A stretch of DNA of 64,000 nucleotides from NCBI GenBank assembly GCA_937991435.1, contig CALKPY010000001.1, forward strand, positions 1 to 64,000. Reading direction: 5' to 3'. The DNA comes from an uncultured Acidimicrobiales bacterium (GTDB taxonomy: Bacteria; Actinomycetota; Acidimicrobiia; Acidimicrobiales; UBA10347). Shown one piece after another: positions 50,130 to 58,704 of the stretch. The notes below the pieces were generated by a model. It saw nothing but the letters and a program-made list of their open reading frames with translations, searched no databases and was not told the origin of the DNA. Numbering within the stretch: position 1 is the stretch's first letter; each line of letters starts with the position of its first letter. A program made the translations under genes and the position numbers.

Positions 50130-51428
50130 TCAGCGATCAACCTCACCAAGTACAGGGTCAACAGAAGAGATAATGGCCACCACATCAGCCACGAGCGCCT
50201 CGTTCATCATGTGCGGCATGGTCTGCAGGTTGACGAAACTCGGAGCACGAATATGCATGCGATATGGGTGTGCTCCCCCGTCACTCACCATGTAACAGCC
50301 GAGTTCACCACGAGGTGATTCGACGGCTACATAGACCTCGCCCTCAGGCACTTTGAAGCCCTCGGTGAAGATCTTGAAGTGGTGAATGAGGGCTTCCATC
50401 GATTCATCGATGCGGGCACGCGGTGGTGGCGTGACCTTCTTGTCTTGCAGGCGATAGTCGCCCGGGGGCATCTTGTCGATGCACTGACCGACGATACGTA
50501 TTGATTCACGCGCCTCGGCGAGCCGAACGGCATACCGGTCAAAGCAGTCACCGTAGGTGCCGACGATGACATCGAAGTCGAGTTCGTCGTACTTGAGGTA
50601 CGGCATATCGCGACGTAGGTCCCAGGCGTAGCCGGAACCTCGCAAGATGGGGCCGGTCACTCCAAGGGCGAGACATTCGGCACTATTGATCGCGCCAACA
50701 CCCTGCAGGCGTTCTTGAAAGATCGGCTGACCGGTCAGCAACTCGTCGAATTCGTCAATCAACGGCGGAAGCAGATCAAGAAGCCCGCCGATATCTTCTT
50801 GCCAGCCATCGTGCAAGTCGGCTGCGACTCCACCGGGACGGATGTAGTTGTGATTCATGCGCAGACCGGTGATTTTCTCGAGAATGCGCAGCGTTTCTTC
50901 GCGCAGCCGGTTGCCGTAGAGCATCATTGACACTGCGCCGACGTCCATGCCATTGGTGGCTTGAAACAGCATGTGCGATGAGATTCGATTCAGTTCGCAC
51001 ATCAAGGTGCGAATCCACTGGGCCCGGGGCGGCACTTCGATGCCGAGGAGTTCTTCGGTCGCCAGCGAGAATACGAGTTCGTTGAACAGCGGCGAGGCGT
51101 AGTCCATACGGGTCACGTTGGTTGGGCCCTGCATGAAGCTGAGTTGCTCGCCAGTTTTTTCCATGCCCGTGTGCAGATAGCCAATCACCGGCTTTGACCG
51201 CAGGACTTGTTCGCCTTGCATTTCGAGCACGAGACGGAGCACGCCATGCGTTGACGGGTGCACCGGTCCCATGTTCACGATCATTGGGGTGTCGGCGTTG
51301 GGGTCGATGTCGACGGTTTCGACCATGGCGACATTGGCCTCGTCGATACGAAGCACAGCGCTGTCGTCGCCGCGTCGGGTCACGCGCTCGTCGGTCGAGG
51401 CCGCGGTGGTGTCGTCAAGCAGAGTCAT
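50130..51428 (-). CDS. nuoD: NADH-quinone oxidoreductase subunit D, 14-subunit set, HTG loop
   Basis: 49-kDa-type subunit, 432 aa. It has a polar N-terminal extension of about 45 residues, then GPVHPSTHGVLRL and VIGYLHTGMEK at about 81-91, with Thr87 where NuoD1 has Arg77. HTG is also the form I recall for mycobacteria, so it is probably normal for this lineage. It ends with SSVDPVLGEVDR. Confidence 0.97.
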   Translation of the reverse strand: MTLLDDTTAASTDERVTRRGDDSAVLRIDEANVAMVETVDIDPNADTPMIVNMGPVHPSTHGVLRLVLEMQGEQVLRSKPVIGYLHTGMEKTGEQLSFMQGPTNVTRMDYASPLFNELVFSLATEELLGIEVPPRAQWIRTLMCELNRISSHMLFQATNGMDVGAVSMMLYGNRLREETLRILEKITGLRMNHNYIRPGGVAADLHDGWQEDIGGLLDLLPPLIDEFDELLTGQPIFQERLQGVGAINSAECLALGVTGPILRGSGYAWDLRRDMPYLKYDELDFDVIVGTYGDCFDRYAVRLAEARESIRIVGQCIDKMPPGDYRLQDKKVTPPPRARIDESMEALIHHFKIFTEGFKVPEGEVYVAVESPRGELGCYMVSDGGAHPYRMHIRAPSFVNLQTMPHMMNEALVADVVAIISSVDPVLGEVDR

Positions 51429-51443
51429 CGCAGAGGCTTTCGG

Positions 51444-51986
51444 TCACCGGGGCGCGGATGCGCCCTTGAATTGAACTGGCACGGTCCCGACCGCGAAATC
51501 TTTGCGAAGCGGGTGGCCTTGCCAGTCGGGAGGCATCAAGATCCGTGACGGGTCCGGGTGGTTCTCAAAGACAATGCCAAACATGTCCCAGGTTTCCCGT
51601 TCGAGGTTTTCGGTACCGGGGTACAGATCGAACAACGTTGCGATCGTGGGATCTGATTCAGGAACTTGCACCCGCACACGAGTGCGTCGCGGCGGTTCGT
51701 GAGCGAGCAGGCTGACAACAACTTCGAATCGTTCAGGCGCAACACCTGCGGGTAGCGATCGGTGCGCCCGGGTGAGGTTGTCGACGCCACAAAGATCTAC
51801 GGCGGATACAAAGCCATCGGCTTTGAGAGCCTCGATTGTGGCGATGTAGTTGTCACGATCGGGAAACAGAACTTGCTGATCGCGCTCGTTTGTTACGGGT
51901 ACGCCGTAGGCACTCGCAGGCGGATCGGCTTCGATGGCCCCCTCTGCGTCAAGTGCGTCGGACTGTGCCGTCGCCTCGTCGCTCAT
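51444..51986 (-). CDS. nuoC: NADH-quinone oxidoreductase subunit C, 14-subunit set
   Basis: 30-kDa-type subunit, 180 aa. The signature [20 protein letters not shown] is followed by [13 protein letters not shown]. It overlaps nuoB2 by 4 bases and precedes nuoD2 by 15 bases. Confidence 0.96.
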   Translation of the reverse strand: MSDEATAQSDALDAEGAIEADPPASAYGVPVTNERDQQVLFPDRDNYIATIEALKADGFVSAVDLCGVDNLTRAHRSLPAGVAPERFEVVVSLLAHEPPRRTRVRVQVPESDPTIATLFDLYPGTENLERETWDMFGIVFENHPDPSRILMPPDWQGHPLRKDFAVGTVPVQFKGASAPR

Positions 51987-52582
51987 CGCGTGAGCACCAC
52001 CTTGCTAGCAGTTTGGCCGTCGCGTTGTTCAACGACGATGCCAGCGCCGCCACCGTTGATGCGGCGGCGATCGACCAACTCGTCGGTTTCGATCATCTTG
52101 TGCAGGGTGACTATGGCGTGTAGCAAGGTCTCGGGGCCCGGCGGGCAGCCCGGTGCATACACGTCGACAGGCACAATCTGATCGACACCTTGCACCAGTG
52201 CGTAATTGTTGAACATGCCGCCGGTTGAGGCGCACACACCCATGGAGATGACCCACTTGGGTTCCATCATCTGGTCATAGATCTGTCGCAATACGGGGGC
52301 CATCTTCTGGCTTACACGGCCAGCCACGATCATCACATCGGCTTGGCGGGGCGACGCCCGAAAGGCTTCCATGCCAAAGCGAGCAAGATCGTAGTGCGGG
52401 CCACCGGTAGCCATCATTTCGATAGCGCAACAGGCCAGACCAAAGGTCGCCGGCATGAGGCTGCGGGCACGGCTCCAGTTGACAAGCGTTTCGAGCTTGG
52501 CGGTGAGGAAATTGTGTTCGAGTCCGCCCAGGCCTTTTTCGGCGATCTCCGCAGTCTCGCCGACACCGGGTATTCGAGCCAT
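51983..52582 (-). CDS. nuoB: NADH-quinone oxidoreductase subunit B, 14-subunit set
   Basis: Cluster N2 subunit, 199 aa from ATG 52582. Ligands in [26 protein letters not shown] and APGCPPGPE. The start overlaps the nuoA2 stop (TGATG). An upstream start would only add sequence lying inside nuoA2 and is rejected. Confidence 0.97.
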   Translation of the reverse strand: MARIPGVGETAEIAEKGLGGLEHNFLTAKLETLVNWSRARSLMPATFGLACCAIEMMATGGPHYDLARFGMEAFRASPRQADVMIVAGRVSQKMAPVLRQIYDQMMEPKWVISMGVCASTGGMFNNYALVQGVDQIVPVDVYAPGCPPGPETLLHAIVTLHKMIETDELVDRRRINGGGAGIVVEQRDGQTASKVVLTR

Positions 52583-53091
52583 CAGGCGACCTCGGCGATT
52601 TCTGGCTTGGCGTCGGGGCCATGCGGAACCACGTTGACAACCTCGCGCCCGCGATCGCCGACCCGACGAATCGTTGATGTAGATGTGCGGTTGACCTGCA
52701 TCTGGGCTGGCTGCTGCGAGACCTTCTTGATGGGACCCCATTCGAGCGCACCGTTACCAATGAGGTAGATGAACGACTCGAACACCGCAAACGAGAAGAT
52801 GCCGATTGCAACCAGTCCAAAGGTTCCGAGTTCACGAAATACCATGGCCCAGGGGTACAAGAAGATGACTTCGATATCAAAAACGATGAAGATCATGGCC
52901 ACCAAGAAGAACCGCACCGGGAAGCGTGCTGGCGTTGTGGTCTCTTCACCACTCACACCGCACTCGTAGGGCGCGAGTTTGATCGGCGTCGACCGGTTCG
53001 GGGCCAATATCTTCGACGCCGCGAGTCCCCCGACGGCGAAAACCACGCCGAGCACAAACAACGTGACGATAGGGAGGTATTGGCCGAGCAC
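52582..53091 (-). CDS. nuoA: NADH-quinone oxidoreductase subunit A, 14-subunit set
   Basis: Three-helix membrane subunit, 169 aa. [20 protein letters not shown] and [14 protein letters not shown] are the NuoA signatures. A C-terminal tail of about 45 polar residues makes it longer than NuoA1. It begins 2 bases after the stop of the upstream unknown membrane-protein gene, linking the bc and nuo clusters. Confidence 0.97.
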   Translation of the reverse strand: MLGQYLPIVTLFVLGVVFAVGGLAASKILAPNRSTPIKLAPYECGVSGEETTTPARFPVRFFLVAMIFIVFDIEVIFLYPWAMVFRELGTFGLVAIGIFSFAVFESFIYLIGNGALEWGPIKKVSQQPAQMQVNRTSTSTIRRVGDRGREVVNVVPHGPDAKPEIAEVA

Positions 53092-53093
53092 GA

Positions 53094-54380
53094 TCAGTCC
53101 TCGAGGCCTTTTTCACGCAACCCGAGATCACGCCAATGCAGGACGAGACAGGTCACGAGAAACAACGCCAACGACCCGAGGGTGAACAGCGCCGGAATCA
53201 ACCGCAAGTTGCCAAGATTTCGGACCAGCACGACCGAGTAGGTCGGTTCCGCGGGATCAGCTTCGGGGATCGGTGGAGGCTTCGACGGATCGAGTGGCTT
53301 ATCGAGAATGCCCTGCACGTTGATCACGGTGTAGTTCGTGGGGTGTGTCACCCGCAACGTGCTGGTGATCTTGTGGCTGATGCGATCCCACATGCCGGTG
53401 CCTGTGCGTTTCGGCTTGCCGCCTTGTTGATAGGCATCGAGCACGACGAACTCGCCCTCAGGGAACAAACCATCACGCAAATAGGCATCGGCGGTGGCTG
53501 CAGCTTCGCCTGACTGGCTGCTTGTTTGCAGGTTCCAGCCTGAAAGATCGAGCACGCCGGTGTTGGTTGCCCAGTCGATCATGGCCGACGAGTTCGACGC
53601 CAAGACGCTCAAGCTGATGTCATCAACTCGGAGATTTTGGTTCGCGATGGTCTCGCCGACAACAGCTTCGAGGTCACCACCTGCCAGGAAGCGAGGGTCG
53701 CCGCTGAGACGATCATTTGCCGCCATGACGCCGTCGGTGAGTTCACCATGTTTACGGGCCACAATCTCGTCGAATACCTGGTCTCGTTGACCTTCGGACA
53801 GGCTGCTGAGGACTGCCTCGACCGAGTCGCCGCTTGCACCGAACAGGTCCTGGGCGATTGCCGGAATCTTGCTGGTGTCGTCTTGCGGATTCAGCAGTTC
53901 CTGAATCACCATCTCGCGCTCAATACCGGGGTATGCCATGAGCACTTCAATCGCACGCGGCGAGCAGTCTTCGGCATTGCTCGCCGACAGGGAAACGCTG
54001 GCGACGCCACCTGCAGGAGGGAAGCTGTCGGTTCCAGCCTGGCAGTTCCCGTCGGGTAGGTCACCAACATTGCCGATAAAGGCATCGGCAATGCCTTCGG
54101 CTTCGTCGCCAGCTACATCGGCGAAGGTGTCCTGGACTTCCCACGTTGGACTGTTGCCAGTCCAGCCAATGCCATAGATCCACCAGAAGATGCCCATCAC
54201 GAACATCCAGCCCCAAAAGCCTGCGAGGGCGATGAGAGAGCCGAGTCGGGTGCCGGTGTTCGTAACCAGCAACAGCCACACGGAACCGCCGAGCACGGCC
54301 GATGCCAAGGCAACGGTGAGCAGGCCGCGAATTTCTGGGTCCCAACCGAGCCCAGCAATAATCTCAATAGCGCTGAGCAT
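53094..54380 (-). CDS. Unknown membrane protein of the cytochrome bc cluster
   Basis: 428 aa, family not recognised. Two N-terminal membrane helices (about residues 18-40 and 46-72, the second Trp-rich: FWGWMFVMGIFWWIYGIGW), then about 310 mostly polar residues that by topology could lie outside the cell, and one C-terminal helix (about 395-417). No heme-binding CxxCH or iron-sulfur motif. Its start overlaps the diheme cytochrome stop (TGATG) and its stop is 2 bases from nuoA2, so it is embedded in the respiratory operon. A scaffold or accessory subunit of the bc complex, or a link to complex I, is plausible. Confidence 0.8.
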   Translation of the reverse strand: MLSAIEIIAGLGWDPEIRGLLTVALASAVLGGSVWLLLVTNTGTRLGSLIALAGFWGWMFVMGIFWWIYGIGWTGNSPTWEVQDTFADVAGDEAEGIADAFIGNVGDLPDGNCQAGTDSFPPAGGVASVSLSASNAEDCSPRAIEVLMAYPGIEREMVIQELLNPQDDTSKIPAIAQDLFGASGDSVEAVLSSLSEGQRDQVFDEIVARKHGELTDGVMAANDRLSGDPRFLAGGDLEAVVGETIANQNLRVDDISLSVLASNSSAMIDWATNTGVLDLSGWNLQTSSQSGEAAATADAYLRDGLFPEGEFVVLDAYQQGGKPKRTGTGMWDRISHKITSTLRVTHPTNYTVINVQGILDKPLDPSKPPPIPEADPAEPTYSVVLVRNLGNLRLIPALFTLGSLALFLVTCLVLHWRDLGLREKGLED

Positions 54381-55726
54381 CAGTCGACCGACCTTTCGTA
54401 CGCAACGATCGCTTCGATTTGTTCGGTGGTCAAGATGCCTGACCGGCCGTCACAATGACCGGCGATTCGATCACTCTGTATACGAGGCAGAATGGCATTA
54501 TCTTCGGCCCAGCATGCGCCGAACCCTGGCATCTGCCCGCCGCCATCACCCTGGCCAAACGCACCATAGGCAATCCCGTTCTTGCTACCGCTCGTCACGA
54601 AGCTCGTCTGATCAGCGGCTGTCTCGAACTGGTCGGCGACCCCGCTCAGACTCGGGCCGAACCCACCCCCGCCATTAACGATCGGCGGAATAAGCGGATT
54701 GTCAGAATAGCTGTTGGCATCGATGCTCCAACCGGCGCTGTGGCAGCGAGCGCAGCCGTAGGCACCCGATGACGCGGGGTTGTTGAACAGCAGCTCGCCC
54801 ATGACAATCTGGTCGGTATCAGCAGCGGCCCGAACGGCCACCCCAGCTGCGGCCAACGCATCGTCAAGAGCGTCGTGTTCGGCCTGGAGCACTTCGATCT
54901 CGGCAGACAACGCCGCGGCTTCGGCACTGTCGGCAGCGAGACGACCAAGGTCTGCGTTCAGATGGGTGATCTCATTGCGCAATGAATACATGGCATTGGC
55001 TGTCGCCGGATCATCGGCTTCGGCTTTGGCGCGGGCGGCTCCATCGAGCCCATCGAGCACGCCCTTGGCGATGTCTTCGGAACTCTGTTGTTCATGAGCG
55101 AGATACGCAATCACCTTGTCGACCTGCTGATCGGTCATAGGGCCACCACCAGGAGCGCCCCACGCCGGCATCGGCGAGTTCGACCGGCCATAGTTCAAGA
55201 TGTACTTGACTTCGTCGTAGCTAAAGCGATCGAGAACTGCGGCCAACGATGGGGCTTTCCAGTCGACCTGCTCAACGAATACGCCGTTGCCGTCAACAAT
55301 TGCGTAGTCGGCCGCAATGCCTCCTTCACCGTTTGCTGAGCCGTGGCATTGTGCGCAGTTCTCGGCGAACAGCTCTTCGCCCTGTCGAACGAATTGGCCA
55401 TCGGTGAACTCAATGAGACCGTCATGACGTCCGGGTTCGCCGAGCCAGTACAGCGGCAACGCAATGGCGATGATCGTGAGAGTAACAAGGCCACCGGTCA
55501 GGCTGAGATCGAGACGCTTAGTCTCCATCTCTTCATCGGTCATGTTTGGTTTGCGGTTCGCGGCCAGCTCAATTTCGGAGCCGGTTTCGTTGCGGCCTGC
55601 GAGCCAGTTGAACAGCCAATAGATGACCATGGCTGTCAGCACGATGCCGACAATCACATAGCCAATCTGGCGTTGCGCGGAGGCCGCGATCAGGTGTGGA
55701 GAGATTTCCATGAGTGGTGCAGACAA
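54380..55726 (-). CDS. Membrane-anchored diheme cytochrome c
   Basis: 448 aa from TTG 55726 (ATG 55711 also possible). Two membrane helices (about 21-42 and 76-95), heme site 1 CAQCH at 124-128, heme site 2 CARCH at 325-329. A long helical, Ala/Glu-rich segment at about 240-300 between the heme domains looks like a coiled coil. Candidate axial methionines lie in MPAWG and QMPGFG. It is probably the cytochrome c subunit of the bc complex, equivalent to QcrC but with inserted helices. Confidence 0.88.
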   Translation of the reverse strand: MSAPLMEISPHLIAASAQRQIGYVIVGIVLTAMVIYWLFNWLAGRNETGSEIELAANRKPNMTDEEMETKRLDLSLTGGLVTLTIIAIALPLYWLGEPGRHDGLIEFTDGQFVRQGEELFAENCAQCHGSANGEGGIAADYAIVDGNGVFVEQVDWKAPSLAAVLDRFSYDEVKYILNYGRSNSPMPAWGAPGGGPMTDQQVDKVIAYLAHEQQSSEDIAKGVLDGLDGAARAKAEADDPATANAMYSLRNEITHLNADLGRLAADSAEAAALSAEIEVLQAEHDALDDALAAAGVAVRAAADTDQIVMGELLFNNPASSGAYGCARCHSAGWSIDANSYSDNPLIPPIVNGGGGFGPSLSGVADQFETAADQTSFVTSGSKNGIAYGAFGQGDGGGQMPGFGACWAEDNAILPRIQSDRIAGHCDGRSGILTTEQIEAIVAYERSVD

Positions 55727-55739
55727 CTCTTCTAGTAAA

Positions 55740-56600
55740 TCAGTGGGTGGCTTCGCCGATGCAGTTTGGCCCTTCGGCCTCCTGCCCCGTCGTATTCGTG
55801 CCGATCGGTGGACCTTGGATCACTTGCCCGGTGTTCACGGTGAGGAAACCGTCGCTTGAGACAGTCATCGCGAAGCGGTCCATTCCGCGAGGCGCTGGGC
55901 CGCCGCGCTTCTCGCCGACTCGGTTGTACTTGGAGCCGTGGCAAGGGCACTCGAACCACTGCGACGTCAGGCACTCAGGCACGCGACATCCGAGGTGTGG
56001 GCACTTCTGGTACAAGGCAACAACGCCTGCTTCCATGCCTGAAAGTTCGGGGCCGGAGTACACGCTGCGGGCACGTTCGATCGCGCCTACTGGATATTCG
56101 GTGAGCCACATGCGGCCGTCTGGCCGATACCAGAAACCGCCATTGTCGCGAATGGTTTGCACGATGTCGGTGATTTTGCCGACTTGAATCGGTGCGCCGA
56201 AGCCGGTGATGAACGGTGGCCACAGAAACGCAAGCACACCGCCGCCGAAGCCGCCGAGGCCGAGAGCGAAGCTTCCGATGATTGACCGGTTCAGGAACTG
56301 GCGACGGGCCATGCCGGTCTGCTCAGCTTCTGGCGGAGTCCACGTAGTGAGCTCACTCGATTTGGCCGGAACAATCGATTGACCTTCGCGGCGAGCCACA
56401 ACGGCAGATCGTTCAACTTCGCGACCAGTCGGAAGCTCGACATCGGTTTCGGTCAAGGTGACCATGCCGCGGTCGCGTGACAACGTCTCGCGCGACAGGT
56501 GACCGGCCGCCGACGCAGTGTCACGCCGTCGAAGCGTTGCAACAAGTGTGACCGCCGCGAGTACGACAAGGGCGGCGATGACGATCAGAGCGATGGTCAT
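55740..56600 (-). CDS. Rieske [2Fe-2S] subunit of the bc complex
   Basis: 286 aa. Cluster ligands are Cys200 and His202 (CPHLGC 200-205) and Cys218 and His221 (CPCH 218-221); Cys205 and Cys220 would form the family disulfide. An N-terminal membrane helix is at about 3-22; a twin-arginine-like MARRQFLNRS at about 97-106 precedes a second hydrophobic stretch, as in actinobacterial QcrA. Cys210 is an extra cysteine close to the cluster. It follows the subunit IV gene after 24 bases. Confidence 0.95.
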   Translation of the reverse strand: MTIALIVIAALVVLAAVTLVATLRRRDTASAAGHLSRETLSRDRGMVTLTETDVELPTGREVERSAVVARREGQSIVPAKSSELTTWTPPEAEQTGMARRQFLNRSIIGSFALGLGGFGGGVLAFLWPPFITGFGAPIQVGKITDIVQTIRDNGGFWYRPDGRMWLTEYPVGAIERARSVYSGPELSGMEAGVVALYQKCPHLGCRVPECLTSQWFECPCHGSKYNRVGEKRGGPAPRGMDRFAMTVSSDGFLTVNTGQVIQGPPIGTNTTGQEAEGPNCIGEATH

Positions 56601-56624
56601 GAAATGCCTTTCGGGGAGTTCGGG

Positions 56625-57419
56625 CTAGAGCTCAAAGAACAGACCAGCTTCCCAGGGGAAGACAAAGTTGAAGCCGGGACCACGGAAGAACGAGCCGATC
56701 ATGACCAGCACGGTCCAGAACATGAGGTGCACCGTCATCAAGGAGATGGCGAACTTGCGCTTCTCTGGCTTGTTCGATGGGTTCTTGTCGATGTAGGGAG
56801 CCAGGATCAACAAGATCAAGGCGAAGCCTGGCAGGGTCACACCAGCGACCATGGGGTGGAACATTGTCAACAGTTCCTGCAGGCCGAGGAAGTACCAGGG
56901 TGCCTTTGACGGGTTTGGCGTGGCGTTGAAGTCTGCGAGCTCGAGCAACGGCGCATTGACGAAAATCGAGAAGATCAGGGTAAACGCGGTCACAGCGAGC
57001 GCGGCCACGAATTCAACAACGAGCAGGTGCGGCCACACATGGACTTTGTCAACCGGCATGGCCTTGACATCTTGAATCGAGCCAGACTTGACGACCGTCA
57101 GCAACCGTTGTGTGTGCCCACCCGGTCCAGTTGGAGGAGGAGCCGTTGCTGTAGCGACTGCACCGCCTGCGGTCGCCACGGCTGCCGCGGGAGCGGCAGA
57201 TTCGACCGCGGTACTCGCCGACTTGGCGCGCGCAGCTTTGGCACGCTCAAGCAGGTGAGGCGGAATTTTCGACGCGGCAGCAGCAGCTTCGGGCGAAACG
57301 TCTTCGGCTGGCGCTGCAGCTGCGGGCGCGTCGGCTGCAGCGGTCTCGGCGCCTTTTGCAGCGGCGCGATCTCGGGCTTCTTGTGCCCGTTTGAGCAGGT
57401 GCTCGGGGATTTCAGTCAT
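56625..57419 (-). CDS. Cytochrome b subunit IV-like protein (C-terminal half of split cytochrome b)
   Basis: 264 aa. The membrane part (from about residue 125) resembles PetD with three helices. The Qo-site motif PEWY appears as APWY (NPSKAPWYFLGLQELL), a non-Glu form of the kind associated with low-potential quinones such as menaquinone. The first 100 residues form an Ala-rich extension with two copies of a short motif: IPEHLLKRAQEARDRAA at 4-20 and IPPHLLERAKAARAKSA at 52-68. The cytochrome c at 59638 starts with the same motif. Confidence 0.88.
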   Translation of the reverse strand: MTEIPEHLLKRAQEARDRAAAKGAETAAADAPAAAAPAEDVSPEAAAAASKIPPHLLERAKAARAKSASTAVESAAPAAAVATAGGAVATATAPPPTGPGGHTQRLLTVVKSGSIQDVKAMPVDKVHVWPHLLVVEFVAALAVTAFTLIFSIFVNAPLLELADFNATPNPSKAPWYFLGLQELLTMFHPMVAGVTLPGFALILLILAPYIDKNPSNKPEKRKFAISLMTVHLMFWTVLVMIGSFFRGPGFNFVFPWEAGLFFEL

Positions 57420-57434
57420 GGCTGTTCCTTGCTC

Positions 57435-58214
57435 CTACAGCGGCCCGGAGATTCCGCCGTCTTTGCGGACCCTCCAGAAGTGGATCGCCATCATGATGAC
57501 GGTCACAAAGGGCAACATCAGTACGTGAAGGACGTACCACCTCAACAATGTGTCGCTTCCGATCTCAACGCCGCCGAGCAAGACAAAGCGCACCTGATCG
57601 CCAAAGACCGGGGTGAAGCCCATCATGTTCGTTCCCACCGTTACCGCCCACAGGGCCAGCTGATCCCAAGGAAGCAGATAACCGGTGAACGACAGCAACA
57701 GCGTCAACGTAAGCAGGATCACGCCGATGACCCAGTTGAACTCGCGAGGCGACTTGTACGCACCGTGATAGAAGACACGTGCCATATGCAAGAACACCGA
57801 CAACACCATCAGGTGAGCGCCCCACCGGTGCATATTTCGCACCAGCAGGCCAAAGGTCACCGCTGATCGCAGGGTTTCCATGTCGGCATAGGCCGCAGAG
57901 GCAGTCGGCCGGTAAAAGAACATCAAGAAGATGCCGGTGACGGTCAACAAGATGAAGAGGAAGAAGCTCAGACCACCGAGGCACAGGGTGTAGCTGACCT
58001 TGACCGCATGGCGCTTCACTTTGACCGGGTGAAGGTGGTACAGCACCGAGTTCATGATCACGTAGCTGCGATTACGCGGACTGTCGGTGTATCCCTTACG
58101 GAAGATAGAGCCGGGCCGGAAGATTGAGCTCCATGCTTGGGAGCTCTGTGTGCGGTCCGCGAGGTCGCTGACGGCCTGCTTTACCTGATCAGCACTTGGG
58201 GGTGTTGGTGCCAC
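57435..58214 (-). CDS. Cytochrome b6-type subunit of a quinol:cytochrome c oxidoreductase
   Basis: 259 aa from GTG 58214, with GAGGAG 8 bases upstream. Four membrane helices. Heme ligands: His129 and His143 in NMHRWGAHLMVLSVFLH, His230 and His245 in the last helix (14 residues between them, the b6 spacing). It ends ISGPL exactly as b6 proteins do. Cys78 in TLCLGGLSFF aligns with the cysteine that holds heme c_i in cytochrome b6. It is a split b6-type, whereas mycobacterial QcrB is a single large protein. Confidence 0.93.
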   Translation of the reverse strand: MAPTPPSADQVKQAVSDLADRTQSSQAWSSIFRPGSIFRKGYTDSPRNRSYVIMNSVLYHLHPVKVKRHAVKVSYTLCLGGLSFFLFILLTVTGIFLMFFYRPTASAAYADMETLRSAVTFGLLVRNMHRWGAHLMVLSVFLHMARVFYHGAYKSPREFNWVIGVILLTLTLLLSFTGYLLPWDQLALWAVTVGTNMMGFTPVFGDQVRFVLLGGVEIGSDTLLRWYVLHVLMLPFVTVIMMAIHFWRVRKDGGISGPL

Positions 58215-58287
58215 TTGCGTGGTCTCCTCTGTGTCAGCGGTGTCGGGTCGGGTTGGTGGGTCGAAAAATCAAGTGAGCGTGCGGCGA

Positions 58288-58704
58288 TCAGCCGAGACGC
58301 ATGCCGTAGCCGTAGCCATGGGTGTTTGTGCGCTGGTGAAGGTCGCCAACAGCGGCGGCATCGCCGAGCTTGCCAAGAATGATGACTCCGGTTGGGCAAC
58401 GATCGACGCAAAGCGCACAGCGGGTGCAAACATCGTCATCGATTGTGAAGATCACGTGGTCGTTGGGGTCTTCGCCAGGTTGCTCGGTGCCGATTGCGTC
58501 ATCGATGGCGTCGGTCGTGACCATGTGAATGCATTTCCACGGGCAGATGTCGACACAACCTTCGCAGGTGATGCACTCGCTTTGGTCAATGTGAATGAAT
58601 TGCTTGGGTTTGACCGCCTGGCTCAGCCAGGCAGCGTCGACCTCTTGCAGCACATAGTCGCTACGAAACTCGGGCAGTGGCGGGTTTGCATCGAGTACAC
58701 CCAT
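58288..58704 (-). CDS. 2x[4Fe-4S] ferredoxin-like protein of the bc cluster
   Basis: 138 aa. Two cluster motifs: CITCEGCVDICPWKC (about 44-58) and CTRCALCVDRCPTGV (about 92-106), with an acidic insert between them. A 40-residue N-terminal extension and a Gly/His-rich tail (THGYGYGMRLG) flank the core. It overlaps the upstream membrane-protein gene by one base and precedes cytochrome b by 73 bases. It could be a soluble donor, or a peripheral subunit passing electrons to the b-type complex or the 11-subunit complex I. Confidence 0.87.
   Translation of the reverse strand: MGVLDANPPLPEFRSDYVLQEVDAAWLSQAVKPKQFIHIDQSECITCEGCVDICPWKCIHMVTTDAIDDAIGTEQPGEDPNDHVIFTIDDDVCTRCALCVDRCPTGVIILGKLGDAAAVGDLHQRTNTHGYGYGMRLG

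Noticed and set aside
50130-51428. NuoD2 as a damaged protein because HRG reads HTG
   Set aside because: HTG occurs in other actinobacterial NuoD proteins as I recall them, and all other motifs are intact.
52742-53091. Longer NuoB2 starting upstream of 52582
   Set aside because: The extra sequence lies inside nuoA2 in another frame and lacks NuoB similarity; ATG 52582 gives the normal N-terminus.
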